From: Bacteriovoracaceae bacterium
Lineage (GTDB): Bacteria; Bdellovibrionota; Bacteriovoracia; Bacteriovoracales; Bacteriovoracaceae
Reading direction: 5' to 3'
Assembly: GCA_021737405.1 (NCBI GenBank)
Contig: JAIPEG010000002.1
Coordinates: 124,001-188,000, forward strand
DNA length: 64,000 bases
Made by a program: the position numbers and the translations under genes. Positions within the stretch are counted from its first letter, which is position 1. Every line of letters starts with the position of its first letter. Positions 16,555 to 25,834 of the stretch are shown piece by piece. Below the pieces are notes generated by a model. The model saw nothing but the letters and a program-made list of their open reading frames with translations. It did no database searches and had not been told where the DNA came from.

Positions 16555-16998
16555 ATGACGTCATATACCTTAGACGTATACATGCCGGTTATCATTCTTA
16601 TGGCCTTGGCCGTAGGTTTGGTAGTGGTTTCTGTTTTTGTCGCTCAAATTCTAAGACCCTTCAAACCTAATGCTCTTAAAGAGCAAGCGTATGAATGTGG
16701 CGAAGACCCTGTCGGTACAGCCTGGTCTAACTTTAACGTTAGATTCTATGTTGTTTCCCTTATCTTTATCGTTTTCGATGTTGAGGGAGCGCTAATGTTT
16801 CCTGTAGCTGCAATCTTTAGAAAGTTTGTCGCCATCGGCGAGGGAGCGGTGCTGGTCGGTTCTTTGTTGGTTTTTATTTCTGTTTTGGTTTTTGGGATTA
16901 TCTACTGCTGGAGTAAGGGTGACCTTGATTGGGTACGGTCTTTTCAGTTAAGTGAGGATCAAGTTAACCAATTAAAAGGTAGTGAGGAGAAGGCATGA
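16555..16998 (+). CDS. nuoA: NADH-quinone oxidoreductase subunit A
   Basis: Small membrane subunit of respiratory complex I, 147 residues, three helices (about 8-32, 65-88 and 98-120). The conserved loop between helices 1 and 2 has EQAYECGEDP, containing the cysteine used as a marker of the active/deactive switch in the mitochondrial homologue ND3. Helix 2 keeps the acidic FDVEGALMFP. First gene of the nuo operon, overlapping nuoH by four bases. The usual neighbours nuoB, C, D, E, F, G and I are missing here. Confidence 0.96.
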   Translation: MTSYTLDVYMPVIILMALAVGLVVVSVFVAQILRPFKPNALKEQAYECGEDPVGTAWSNFNVRFYVVSLIFIVFDVEGALMFPVAAIFRKFVAIGEGAVLVGSLLVFISVLVFGIIYCWSKGDLDWVRSFQLSEDQVNQLKGSEEKA

Positions 16999-18194
16999 GT
17001 CTCTCGATTAATGATTATCTAAATCAATTTGAAGCTCATCAAAAGGCCATAAGTTTTATCTCTGAGCTTTTAGGATTTGATGCTTCAGGTTTAATTACAT
17101 TTTTGGTTTTTGCCACAGCTGCTTTTGTGGTTGTTAATGTTATGGCCTTGATAGGTGGCCTTGGAACATATGCAGAAAGAAAAATTTCAGCCGATATTCA
17201 ATTAAGACAAGGTCCCAACAGAGTTGGTCCTTATGGGCTTCTTCAGTTTCTTGCTGATGGTGTAAAGATGATTATGAAAGAGGATATCTTTCCTGCTCAG
17301 GCGGACAGAACTCTTTTTAACCTCGCACCTTTATTAGCTTTGATTGGAGTTTTTGCCACCCTAGCAGTACTTCCATTCTCATCTGGTCTTACCCTTACCA
17401 ATCTAAATATTGGAGTCTTTTATTTAATAGGTGTCTCTTCTCTTGTCGGTGTTGCCGTATTTTTAGGTGGTTATTCTGCCAACTCAAAATGGTCAATGTT
17501 GGGAGGTATGCGAGGTGCATCTCAAATAATTAGTTATGAAGTTCCAGTAACGATAACGATTCTATCAATTGTATTAATGTCGGGTGGATTGAGTTTTGGT
17601 AGTTTTGTGGAAAGCCAAGGTGGTTTTCCTCATCAGTGGTTTATTTTCCATAACCCATTCACCTTTATAGGCTTCTTTGTATTCTTTATAGGAATGTTGG
17701 CAGAAACAAACAGAGCACCCTTTGATTTACCGGAAGCTGAGTCTGAACTTGTATCAGGTTACCACACAGAATATACAGGTATGAGATTTGGTCTATTTGC
17801 TCTGGCTGAATATATAGAGGTATTTGTTTTATGTGGCGTCGCAGCGGCTGCTTTCCTTGGTGGCTACAAGGTCCCTTTTGATCTCGGTAACGGCGTAGTC
17901 TTTGTAGAGAAACTTGGTCTTCCTGCAATTATCGGTAAAAATATTGGTCAAGTCCTTCAATTAGGATCATTCCTCACAAAAACACTCTTCTTATACTACG
18001 TAGTTATATGGGTAAGGTGGACGTTCCCTAGAATTAGAGTTGATCAGGTAATGACAATTTGTTGGAAATATTTAACACCAATAGCGCTCTTTAATTTAGT
18101 TGGTATAACCCTTTGGGTTTTTGCTTTTGACGGCCAGTCAATCTGGGAAGTGTTGAGTCATATGGGTGGCGGTGCTCATGGCGGCGGACATTAG
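16995..18194 (+). CDS. nuoH: NADH-quinone oxidoreductase subunit H
   Basis: Eight-helix subunit that forms most of the quinone chamber and the first part of the proton path, 399 residues. Family motifs are all present: AERKISADIQLRQGPNRVGP in the first cytoplasmic loop, ISYEVPV with Glu182, and AETNRAPFDLPEAESELVSG with HTEY after it. The C-terminus ends in a Gly/His-rich tail. The ATG overlaps the nuoA stop. These intact motifs are the reference against which the diverged copy at 24565 can be compared. Confidence 0.97.
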   Translation: MSLSINDYLNQFEAHQKAISFISELLGFDASGLITFLVFATAAFVVVNVMALIGGLGTYAERKISADIQLRQGPNRVGPYGLLQFLADGVKMIMKEDIFPAQADRTLFNLAPLLALIGVFATLAVLPFSSGLTLTNLNIGVFYLIGVSSLVGVAVFLGGYSANSKWSMLGGMRGASQIISYEVPVTITILSIVLMSGGLSFGSFVESQGGFPHQWFIFHNPFTFIGFFVFFIGMLAETNRAPFDLPEAESELVSGYHTEYTGMRFGLFALAEYIEVFVLCGVAAAAFLGGYKVPFDLGNGVVFVEKLGLPAIIGKNIGQVLQLGSFLTKTLFLYYVVIWVRWTFPRIRVDQVMTICWKYLTPIALFNLVGITLWVFAFDGQSIWEVLSHMGGGAHGGGH

Positions 18195-18208
18195 GAACGG
18201 GGTTAGTT

Positions 18209-18736
18209 ATGTTTGAAAATACTTTATTTTTCCTATCGGCAGCTCTTTGTATCATTGGCGCGGCTGGAGTTGTTTTTTCTAAGAACCTGATGCACGCATG
18301 TGTTTTGTTACTTGCTTCACTATTTGGGGTAGCAGGTTTGTATGCCGTTATTGGTGCTGACTTTTTGGCAGCCTCACAACTTGTTATTTATGCCGGCGGC
18401 GTTGTGATTTTGATGCTTTTTGCAGTAATGCTTACTGGTGGTAGCTCAGAAAATTCAAATAAATTTGGTATTGAAAAAATACCAGGAATGGGAAGCACTA
18501 AAACTTATGTTTTTGCGGGCTTTAGTGTGTTGGTAATCTCCTTTACGATTTTGAAACTGATGGCCAACTTTATGAAGTCTTATACTAAGGGCGAACTTCC
18601 AGCTTTCTCTTCAACTGTGGAGAAAATTGGAACTTTACTCGTTACGGACCATGTACTTGCTTTTGAAATTTCTTCCATTTTATTGCTTGGTGCCTTGGTA
18701 GGCGCAGCAGTTATTGCAAGACCAAGGAAAGGCTAA
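18209..18736 (+). CDS. nuoJ: NADH-quinone oxidoreductase subunit J
   Basis: Five-helix membrane subunit of 175 residues lying between the quinone-chamber subunits and the antiporter-like subunits. SKNLMHACVLLL, DFLAASQLVIYAGGVVILMLFAVML (the pi-bulge helix) and the final helix with LAFEISSILLLGALVGA are typical. Nuo order without nuoI is maintained. A GGAACGGGG stretch precedes the start at a reasonable distance. Confidence 0.95.
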   Translation: MFENTLFFLSAALCIIGAAGVVFSKNLMHACVLLLASLFGVAGLYAVIGADFLAASQLVIYAGGVVILMLFAVMLTGGSSENSNKFGIEKIPGMGSTKTYVFAGFSVLVISFTILKLMANFMKSYTKGELPAFSSTVEKIGTLLVTDHVLAFEISSILLLGALVGAAVIARPRKG

Positions 18737-18744
18737 GGAATTAT

Positions 18745-19050
18745 ATGATTTCACTATCATCTTATCTTTTTATTTCATTCACGCTCTTCGTAGCTGGCAT
18801 TGCCGTTATGATAGCTCGGAAAAACATCATCGCGATGATGTTGGGAATAGAGCTTATCCTTAATAGTGCAGCTTTAAATTTTGCCGCCTACACAAGATTT
18901 ATTAATAACAATCTTGAAGGGCATTTAATGAGTTTATTTATTATTGTAATTGCGGCTGCTGAAGCAGCTGTTGGTCTTGCTATTGTTATTAGATTTTTTC
19001 AAATCAAAGAAACAATACACATTGATGATGCTGCTCAACTTCAAAGCTAG
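18745..19050 (+). CDS. nuoK: NADH-quinone oxidoreductase subunit K
   Basis: Three-helix subunit of 101 residues, homologous to MrpC. Both buried glutamates of the proton path are present: Glu36 in GIELILNS and Glu73 in AAAEAAVGLAI. AAGGA lies ahead of the ATG. Eight bases separate it from nuoJ and 17 from nuoL. Confidence 0.96.
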   Translation: MISLSSYLFISFTLFVAGIAVMIARKNIIAMMLGIELILNSAALNFAAYTRFINNNLEGHLMSLFIIVIAAAEAAVGLAIVIRFFQIKETIHIDDAAQLQS

Positions 19051-19067
19051 AGGTTTAGGAATATAAG

Positions 19068-21236
19068 ATGGAATATACGATTAGTACGATTGCCCCAATT
19101 GTTTTATTACCCTTCTTCGCCTTTGTGATTAATGCTTTCATTGTAAAACGTTTTACAACATTAGCAGTGATTATAAGTTGTGCTTCAATTGTAGGGTCGT
19201 TCTTCTATGCTGCACGAGTATTTTTTGATTTTCTAAATGTCTTTAGTGCTGATTATTATATTCACAAAACATTTACTTGGTTTGACTTAAGCTACGGTTC
19301 ATTTCCTTTTAAAATGGATATGGGCATCTATATTGATAATATGACGGCAACAATGCTCTTTATGGTTACGGGTGTTGCTTCTTTAATCCATATTTTCTCA
19401 ACCTATTACATGCACGATGATAAGAGATATGGACGATTTTTCGTTTACCTATCTCTATTTACCAGTGCAATGCTTGCCCTCGTGCTCTCGGAGAACCTAA
19501 TTTCAGTATTTATCTTCTGGGAATTAATGGGATTTTGTTCTTACTCATTAATCGGTTTTTACTATGAGAAAGAAGGTGCAGGTAATGCATCAATGAAAGC
19601 CTTTATGACAACAAGAGTTGGCGACGTGTTCTTCTTGCTCGGGATTCTTGCAATATGGTCAGTTGTAGGAAGTGTTTCATTCGTTGATATCTATCAAGCG
19701 ATTGGAATGGGAAAATTTAACGGCTTATATGCCCTTGGGATTCCACTCGCGACTTTTGCTGGCTTTAGCGTGTTTATGGGTACGATCGGAAAATCTGCTC
19801 AGTTTCCTCTTCAAGTTTGGTTGCCAGATGCGATGTTTGGGCCCACCCCATGTTCAGCTCTTATTCACGCAGCAACAATGGTTGCAGCGGGAGTTTACTT
19901 GAGCCTTAGATGTTATCCGCTAATGGAAGCTGGTCACTTAACCACTTTTATTGCTTATATCGGTGGGATTACGGCTTTCGGTGCTGCGACAATTGCACTC
20001 GTACAAACAGATATTAAAGCAGTGCTCGCCTACTCTACCATCTCTCAGCTCGGTTATATGGTCTTAGGTGTTGGCGTTGGTTCATATAATGCAGCGTTTA
20101 TGCACTTAATAACTCACGCGGTTTTCAAGGCTTGCTTATTCTTGTCAGCGGGTTCTGTGATTCACTCTCTTCACGATCATCATACTCATGCCCATGTTCA
20201 AGAAATGCCGAGAATGGGTGGTTTAAAAAGCAAAATGCCTTATACGTTTTTGGCAATGTTGTTTTGTACTTTAGCCATTGCGGGGATTCCATTTTTCAGT
20301 GGGTTCGTATCAAAGGATAGAATCTTGGGTGATGCTCTCTTAATGGCACTCGATAATAAAGTATATTGGGTACCGGCGGTCTTAGGATTTGGTGGAGCAC
20401 TATTAACAGCATTCTATATGTTTAGAATGATGTTTCTTACCTTTTTTGGAGAACCAAGAGATAAAGAACTTTTTGATCACACTAAAAAAGAAACTTTGAG
20501 TTGGAATAGAAATCTTCCGCTTTTGATTTTATCTCTGTTTACTCTTGGCGCTTTTTACTCAGGTTCATTAACTGGTCAGGGCTTTATTAAGGTGGCAGGC
20601 GAGAAATACGAGTGGTTCCAAACTTTAATTGAGAAGCCAAACTTGTTAAAATTCAATAATAAAGAATCCCAAGCATTTGGTTTTGCAAGTAATCCGAGTA
20701 GCGAAACTTTTCAAAAGTCTAAATATGATAGTAACCACGGTCTAAGTGCAGAAAAGGCTCACCACGTTCATCATGTTCACCATATTGGAGCCTTGATTTC
20801 AATTGTTATCGCATTTTCGGGTGTATTTATAGCGGCAATGATGTACTTCTGGCGCTCTTGGAATCCTGGTTTCTGGGTTTCACTATTTTCAAGATGGTAT
20901 AGGGCTCTACAAAACAAATACTATTTCGATGACCTTTATATAAAAGGGTTTATTCAAAAGGGCCTTTTGCCTCTTAATAACTTCTTGGCCTTTGTTGATA
21001 TGGGAATATATGACCGTTATGCAGTTGATGGTTGGGAAAAGGTTAATAGAGTGATGTTCACAATGGCTAAATGGTTCGACAATATTATCGTCGATACAGT
21101 GGCGGTTGATGGTACAGGTGCAAGTGTGCGCTTTTTTAATGTAATTTTAAGAACCATTCAGTCTGGAAAGATTCAATTTTATTTTATTATGATCATTCTG
21201 GTACTGACTGGTTACATTTGGACTTTAAATATTTAA
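19068..21236 (+). CDS. nuoL: NADH-quinone oxidoreductase subunit L
   Basis: Distal antiporter-like subunit of complex I, 722 residues with about 16 helices and the long lateral helix near the C-terminus. Key residues are in place: the helix-5 glutamate in FIFWELMGFCSYSLIG, the helix-7 lysine in GKSAQFPLQVWLPDAM with GPTPCSALIHAATMV, the QTDIKAVLAYSTISQLGYM broken helix, and the AGIPFFSGFVSKD loop. A His-rich stretch (HHVHHVHHIG) lies in the region before the lateral helix. The length is large for NuoL (about 610-660) because of an extension around residues 530-590. Confidence 0.97.
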   Translation: MEYTISTIAPIVLLPFFAFVINAFIVKRFTTLAVIISCASIVGSFFYAARVFFDFLNVFSADYYIHKTFTWFDLSYGSFPFKMDMGIYIDNMTATMLFMVTGVASLIHIFSTYYMHDDKRYGRFFVYLSLFTSAMLALVLSENLISVFIFWELMGFCSYSLIGFYYEKEGAGNASMKAFMTTRVGDVFFLLGILAIWSVVGSVSFVDIYQAIGMGKFNGLYALGIPLATFAGFSVFMGTIGKSAQFPLQVWLPDAMFGPTPCSALIHAATMVAAGVYLSLRCYPLMEAGHLTTFIAYIGGITAFGAATIALVQTDIKAVLAYSTISQLGYMVLGVGVGSYNAAFMHLITHAVFKACLFLSAGSVIHSLHDHHTHAHVQEMPRMGGLKSKMPYTFLAMLFCTLAIAGIPFFSGFVSKDRILGDALLMALDNKVYWVPAVLGFGGALLTAFYMFRMMFLTFFGEPRDKELFDHTKKETLSWNRNLPLLILSLFTLGAFYSGSLTGQGFIKVAGEKYEWFQTLIEKPNLLKFNNKESQAFGFASNPSSETFQKSKYDSNHGLSAEKAHHVHHVHHIGALISIVIAFSGVFIAAMMYFWRSWNPGFWVSLFSRWYRALQNKYYFDDLYIKGFIQKGLLPLNNFLAFVDMGIYDRYAVDGWEKVNRVMFTMAKWFDNIIVDTVAVDGTGASVRFFNVILRTIQSGKIQFYFIMIILVLTGYIWTLNI

Positions 21237-21269
21237 CTCGTTGTATATAGCAGAGAAAGGAGAAGATCC

Positions 21270-22802
21270 GTGCAGGCATCATCAAATCTTTTAAACTGGA
21301 TTTTGTGGACACCATTTCTAGGTGTTCTAGGTGTTTTATTTATTCCAAAATCAAAGGAAGGGCTCATCCGCTGGTGGGCGTTGATAAATACAGCGATTAC
21401 CTTTGTCCTTACATTAGTTCTTTATTCCAAGTTCGATATAACCGTACCTGGAATGCAAGAAGCATTTAATGTTAAGGTTCCTTGGATAAGTAGCTTTAAT
21501 ATCTTCTATAGCCTAGGTGTTGATGGAATCTCGTTACCAATGATTGTGTTAACGGGCTTACTCTTCATGCTATGTATAATGTCCTCATGGACGATAACAA
21601 AGCAGATTAAGGGATACTTTGCTCTCTTTCTTTTCCTTCAGTCGACAGTATTTGGTGTTTTCTTTGCTTTAGACTTTTTTCTTTTCTACGTTTACTGGGA
21701 AGTAATGCTCATTCCAATGTTCTTCTTAATCGGAATTTGGGGGGGAGAAAATAGAGAATACGCAGCAGTTAAATTCTTTCTTTATACATTCTTTGGATCG
21801 ATCTTAATGCTAGTTGGAATGGTTGCTCTTTATTATGCATCAGGAAAAGGTGTTGATAGCTTTAATATCCTAGCTCTTCATGGTGGCAGATTCTCTAATT
21901 TAACAATTGATTTATTTGGAACGACGATGAGTTTCTCAAAGTTATTCTTTGTCTTTCTCTTTATTGGATTTGCAATCAAGGTTCCAGTATTCCCTTTTCA
22001 CACATGGTTACCACATGCTCACGTTCAGGCTCCAACGGCAGTGTCTGTAATACTTGCTGGAGTTCTTTTGAAGATGGGAACTTATGGTTTTTTAAGAATA
22101 GCTTACCCAATTTTTCCTGGGGCATCAGTTCACTTCGCTGACGCAATTGCATGGCTAGGTTTGATTAACGTCATTTACGGAGCATTCTGTGCGATGGCCC
22201 AGACTGATGTTAAAAAGCTCGTAGCTTATTCTTCAGTGTCTCACATGGGCTTTGTAATGCTCGGTCTTGCGGCAATGACTGTTACTGGAATGAATGGCGC
22301 AGTTCTTCAGATGTTCAATCACGGAACATCAACAGCAATGATGTTCCTACTTATCGGAATTCTTTACGAAAGATCACATCACAGATGGATTGTGAGACCA
22401 GATGGATCGAAAGGATTTGGTGGGCTTTATACTCAACTTCCAAAATTCTCAATTGTCTTTATTATTGCAATGTTTGCATCAATGGGATTACCGGGGCTAT
22501 CAGGATTTATTTCGGAAGCGCTAATTTTTCTAGGTATTTACGAAAAATTTACAACGATAACTGTACTGGCACTAATTGGCTTACTCCTTGGCGCAGCTTA
22601 CCTCCTCTGGATGTTTAAGAGAATGTTCTTTGGAGATGTTATTGAGGAATGTAAATCATACACAGATATGAATGCACGAGAAATTGCTTACATGATTCCT
22701 CTTTGTGTTGCTGTAGTGGTCTTTGGAATTTATCCAGCACCAGTACTAAACGTAATGAGAGCATCTGTTGGTAAACTAGTAAGCATGCTCGCGACATACT
22801 AA
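21270..22802 (+). CDS. nuoM: NADH-quinone oxidoreductase subunit M
   Basis: Middle antiporter-like subunit, 510 residues and about 14 helices. Conserved: FYVYWEVMLIPMFFLIG (glutamate of helix 5), FAIKVPVFPFHTWLPHAH (lysine of helix 7), QTDVKKLVAYSSVSHMG and LPGLSGFISE. GTG start at 21270 with AAGGAG seven bases upstream. Four charged residues on the proton axis appear intact, so it should pump. Confidence 0.97.
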   Translation: MQASSNLLNWILWTPFLGVLGVLFIPKSKEGLIRWWALINTAITFVLTLVLYSKFDITVPGMQEAFNVKVPWISSFNIFYSLGVDGISLPMIVLTGLLFMLCIMSSWTITKQIKGYFALFLFLQSTVFGVFFALDFFLFYVYWEVMLIPMFFLIGIWGGENREYAAVKFFLYTFFGSILMLVGMVALYYASGKGVDSFNILALHGGRFSNLTIDLFGTTMSFSKLFFVFLFIGFAIKVPVFPFHTWLPHAHVQAPTAVSVILAGVLLKMGTYGFLRIAYPIFPGASVHFADAIAWLGLINVIYGAFCAMAQTDVKKLVAYSSVSHMGFVMLGLAAMTVTGMNGAVLQMFNHGTSTAMMFLLIGILYERSHHRWIVRPDGSKGFGGLYTQLPKFSIVFIIAMFASMGLPGLSGFISEALIFLGIYEKFTTITVLALIGLLLGAAYLLWMFKRMFFGDVIEECKSYTDMNAREIAYMIPLCVAVVVFGIYPAPVLNVMRASVGKLVSMLATY

Positions 22803-22816
22803 ATAGGAATAAACTC

Positions 22817-24283
22817 ATGGGACAGAATTATTTAGCAAGTTTGAGCCATTTTATTCCAGAGCTTTTGGCTTGCCTGACAATGTTTGGACTCATTTTGATA
22901 GAGGCCACATATAAGGAAGAACAAAAGGGAAGAGGTTTTCTCTTTCTTGCGGCAGGGTTAGGTTTAGCCTCTGTAACAGTGTTTTCCTTCTTCGCCCTTG
23001 GAAAGGAACCAGTAGCCATTTTTACAAATAGCTTAATCATTGATTCATTTTCTTCCTCGATGAAAATGATCATGGTTCTGGGAACATTAGGTGCTGTTTA
23101 TCTAACTAGTCAGAGTAGCGATATTGAAGGGAATCTAAAGCCAGAGTTTATCATCATGGCAACAGGGGTTCTTGTTGGTGGGATGTTACTATCTTCGGCT
23201 AACAATATGCTCGTACTCTTTATCGGAATTGAGACCTTATCAATACTTTCTTATGTATTAGCAAGTTTGAAAAAAGGTGATGAGAGAAGCTCTGAGGCAG
23301 GATTAAAATATTCTCTCTATGGTGGAATAAGCTCGGGCATCATGCTCTTTGGTATGAGTCACATATATGGTGTGGTTGGTACCATTAACTTTACTGAGAT
23401 CGCTATCGTTTTAAAAAGTGTAGATCAAACACAAATAGCTATTTTATTACCAGCGTTCCTCTTTTTCTTTGTGGGAATTGGTTACAAAATAGCATGTGTC
23501 CCTTTTCATATGTGGGCGCCAGACGTTTATGAAGGCTCTCCCCTACCTGTAACAACATTTTTTAGTATCGTTCCGAAGGTTGCTGGTTTGGCGGCTTTAA
23601 TTCGAGTGTCGCAGACTTTCTTTGCAACACCTGGTGCTCTAAATATTGGTTGGGTTGGTGTTCTTTCGATCGTAGCCGCGCTAACTATGACTGTTGGAAA
23701 TGTAAGTGCAATAGGACAGCGGTCTGTAAAAAGAATGTTGGCCTATTCATCTATTTCTCATGCAGGCATGATGCTAATGGGTGTCCTTGTTATTAGTGAA
23801 TTAGGTACAAGAAGTGTAATTTTTTACTCTGTGGCCTACCTCTTTATGACTCTCGTGGCCTTTTATGTTGTATCGTTTGTTTCAGATAAGTATGGAAATG
23901 ATCACTTTGAAAGATTCACTGGTTTAGTGTTTCGCTACCCTTTAATGGCAATAGCCATGTGTATTGTGATGTTTAGTCTGGCAGGAATTCCTCCATTTAG
24001 TGGCTTTGTTGCAAAATTTCACATATTCACAGCACTTTTAGTAAAAAAGTATTATGTATTGGCCGTAATCGCAGGGCTCAACTCAGTAGTGTCTTTATAC
24101 TATTATTTAAAGATTGTTAGACTTATGATGCTAAAGGACGCTGAGAGCACAGAGTCAATCTCTGGCTTTAGTATCATGAATCAAAGTGCAGTCTTAGCAC
24201 TGACCATTCCTGTGGTAATTCTTGGAATTTTTTGGGAAAAACTGATCATTATGGCCGATGGCGCAAAAGTATTTCTTCAATAG
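22817..24283 (+). CDS. nuoN: NADH-quinone oxidoreductase subunit N
   Basis: Proximal antiporter-like subunit, 488 residues and 14 helices. It has LFIGIETLSILSYVL (helix-5 Glu), GIGYKIACVPFHMWAPDVYEG (helix-7 Lys, PFHMWAPD signature), GQRSVKRMLAYSSISHAG and AGIPPFSGFVAK. AGGA precedes the ATG. The stop codon TAG is followed directly, with no spacer, by the ATG of the next membrane protein, so translation of the following unannotated block is likely coupled to nuoN. Confidence 0.97.
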   Translation: MGQNYLASLSHFIPELLACLTMFGLILIEATYKEEQKGRGFLFLAAGLGLASVTVFSFFALGKEPVAIFTNSLIIDSFSSSMKMIMVLGTLGAVYLTSQSSDIEGNLKPEFIIMATGVLVGGMLLSSANNMLVLFIGIETLSILSYVLASLKKGDERSSEAGLKYSLYGGISSGIMLFGMSHIYGVVGTINFTEIAIVLKSVDQTQIAILLPAFLFFFVGIGYKIACVPFHMWAPDVYEGSPLPVTTFFSIVPKVAGLAALIRVSQTFFATPGALNIGWVGVLSIVAALTMTVGNVSAIGQRSVKRMLAYSSISHAGMMLMGVLVISELGTRSVIFYSVAYLFMTLVAFYVVSFVSDKYGNDHFERFTGLVFRYPLMAIAMCIVMFSLAGIPPFSGFVAKFHIFTALLVKKYYVLAVIAGLNSVVSLYYYLKIVRLMMLKDAESTESISGFSIMNQSAVLALTIPVVILGIFWEKLIIMADGAKVFLQ

Positions 24284-24556
24284 ATGTATATTAGCGCCAT
24301 AATCACAGGGGTTGTTTTATTTTTGCTTTTAACGACCCTTGTATACTTCTCTAGAAAACCAAATTCAAAAAAAACCATTGCTAATGATAAATTACAGAAT
24401 CTTAGTTTTGTAATTTTTCTTTTGCCTTTAATTTCATGGCTAATTTTCATCAAATTTCGAAACATTAATTACTCTTTTTTCACGGAAAGTTCTAAAATAA
24501 TTGTAATTCTCTTAATGGTTACAGTTGTGGTGAACTTCTTACAAAGAAAAACATAG
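24284..24556 (+). CDS. Unknown three-helix membrane protein, NuoA-like position and topology
   Basis: No family is obvious from direct reading. The 90-residue protein has three membrane helices (about 3-22, 41-57 and 70-87) with a basic loop after helix 1 (FSRKPNSKK), the same arrangement as NuoA, and it begins a seven-gene run in the order A-H-J-K-L-M-N. Compared with the genuine NuoA upstream, the YECG loop is absent and helix 2 lacks the acidic pair, reading LPLISWLIFIKF. It starts directly after nuoN. The relation to NuoA is inferred from topology and order and needs profile or structure comparison. Confidence 0.7.
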   Translation: MYISAIITGVVLFLLLTTLVYFSRKPNSKKTIANDKLQNLSFVIFLLPLISWLIFIKFRNINYSFFTESSKIIVILLMVTVVVNFLQRKT

Positions 24557-24564
24557 GGTGAAAA

Positions 24565-25413
24565 TTGCTAGCAGTTCTTAGTACATTAAAAGCAATTCAT
24601 TTTTTGGTGTTGCTATTCTTCTTATTATGCTTTTCCTTGTGGATAAGAGAAGAATTTATCACGATATTTAATAGAAAAAAGATAGCAAGCTTGGCGATCC
24701 TAAAGGTCTTATTGTTGAGATTATTTGGTGAGAATAATGGGTTTTTTATTCAGGAAGAAAGAGGGAAGTTCTTAAGTATCCTCCTATATGTAGGAACTAT
24801 TTTGTCCGCAATTTTACCACTGTTCTTTGTCCAGTTGTCAGACCGGTTTGATCTTTTCGGCAATGAAATATTTTTAGGATTAATCACTAATGAAAACTCA
24901 TGGCTCTTCTTTTTTGGAATATTAATAATAAGTGAGATATTGAGAAGCTTGTACGATCAGTCTTATAAGAAAATTTATTATAAAATCCCCCTACTCTTGG
25001 GCATATTGCTAACCTTTGTGGTTTATGCCCCTTCTTTTTCCATTGAACAAATGGTGCAATATCAAAAAAGCTTTAACGAATTTGGTTTAAGGAATTATTT
25101 CCTCTTGAAGAATCCTTTGGGGGTAATTTTAATTTTAAATTTACTATATACAGAAATTGAAAACCCAAGAAGTAGTTTTAATTTATTAAACCACTTGTTC
25201 TTCAATACTTATATAATCATGTTTATTTACGGCTTTTTGGGTGGATATGGCCTACCCTCTATTTTGGAAAAGCAAAACTTTTCGCCAGGCTTAGAGACGG
25301 TAATTCTTCAAAACATAAGCTTAATAGCAAAATTTATTTTCTGCATAATTATTATATGGGTTTTTAAATTCAGCCTAATTAAAACCAAAAGAGTAATAAG
25401 TTTAAATGATTAA
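24565..25413 (+). CDS. Diverged NuoH-like membrane protein
   Basis: A 282-residue protein with about eight helices, as in NuoH. TTG start at 24565 with AGGGTGA upstream. Several segments line up with NuoH in order. WIREEFITIFNRKK sits where NuoH has YAERKISADIQLRQ, YYKIP (residues 138-142) where NuoH has SYEVP, and LYTEIENPRSSFNLLN where NuoH has LAETNRAPFDLPEAE. The acidic residues of the quinone chamber and first proton channel are replaced (E to K in YKIP; D to N and the Glu run lost in the last motif). I infer a NuoH homologue that has lost quinone chemistry. Its last bases overlap the next gene. Confidence 0.72.
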   Translation: MLAVLSTLKAIHFLVLLFFLLCFSLWIREEFITIFNRKKIASLAILKVLLLRLFGENNGFFIQEERGKFLSILLYVGTILSAILPLFFVQLSDRFDLFGNEIFLGLITNENSWLFFFGILIISEILRSLYDQSYKKIYYKIPLLLGILLTFVVYAPSFSIEQMVQYQKSFNEFGLRNYFLLKNPLGVILILNLLYTEIENPRSSFNLLNHLFFNTYIIMFIYGFLGGYGLPSILEKQNFSPGLETVILQNISLIAKFIFCIIIIWVFKFSLIKTKRVISLND

Positions 25414-25834
25414 TGAATACTTACCACCATTAATAATAACACTAGTCGGGTTGTTGTCTTTAGTTAGTGGCGCTAGAAAGCCGCTACAAACAATAATGCT
25501 AAACTTACTGATACTTTCTGTATTGATTTGGCACCAAAAAGGGCCAGTAGAAATGCTGCTTTTTGTATGTATTCTTTTGCCAGTTATCTTTGTGGCAAAA
25601 AAATCATTAATCTTAACAAAAAAGAAGGATCATTCAACTATTCAAGAAAAGATTCTAACCTATTTGGCATTTTTGCCGAGCTTTGGAATATATTTTTTGA
25701 ATAGGGAAGAAATCGAGGGAAAGTTAAAAACAATAGTTGTAACTCAGCAGGTAATGATAACTTTTGAAATTGTATTGGTGATTATGACAGTGCTTTCAAT
25801 CTATGCATATTTGCGTGGGAAGAGTCGATTATGA
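25406..25834 (+). CDS. Diverged NuoJ-like membrane protein
   Basis: A 142-residue protein with about five helices in the nuoJ position of the second block. The final segment, KLKTIVVTQQVMITFEIVLVIM, parallels the NuoJ end (KIGTLLVTDHVLAFEISSILLL), including TFE/AFE. The pi-bulge sequence YAGGVVILMLFAV of true NuoJ is not kept. It starts inside the preceding gene (8-base overlap) and its stop overlaps the next start in ATGA. The relation to NuoJ is inferred, moderately supported by this C-terminal alignment. Confidence 0.68.
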   Translation: MINEYLPPLIITLVGLLSLVSGARKPLQTIMLNLLILSVLIWHQKGPVEMLLFVCILLPVIFVAKKSLILTKKKDHSTIQEKILTYLAFLPSFGIYFLNREEIEGKLKTIVVTQQVMITFEIVLVIMTVLSIYAYLRGKSRL

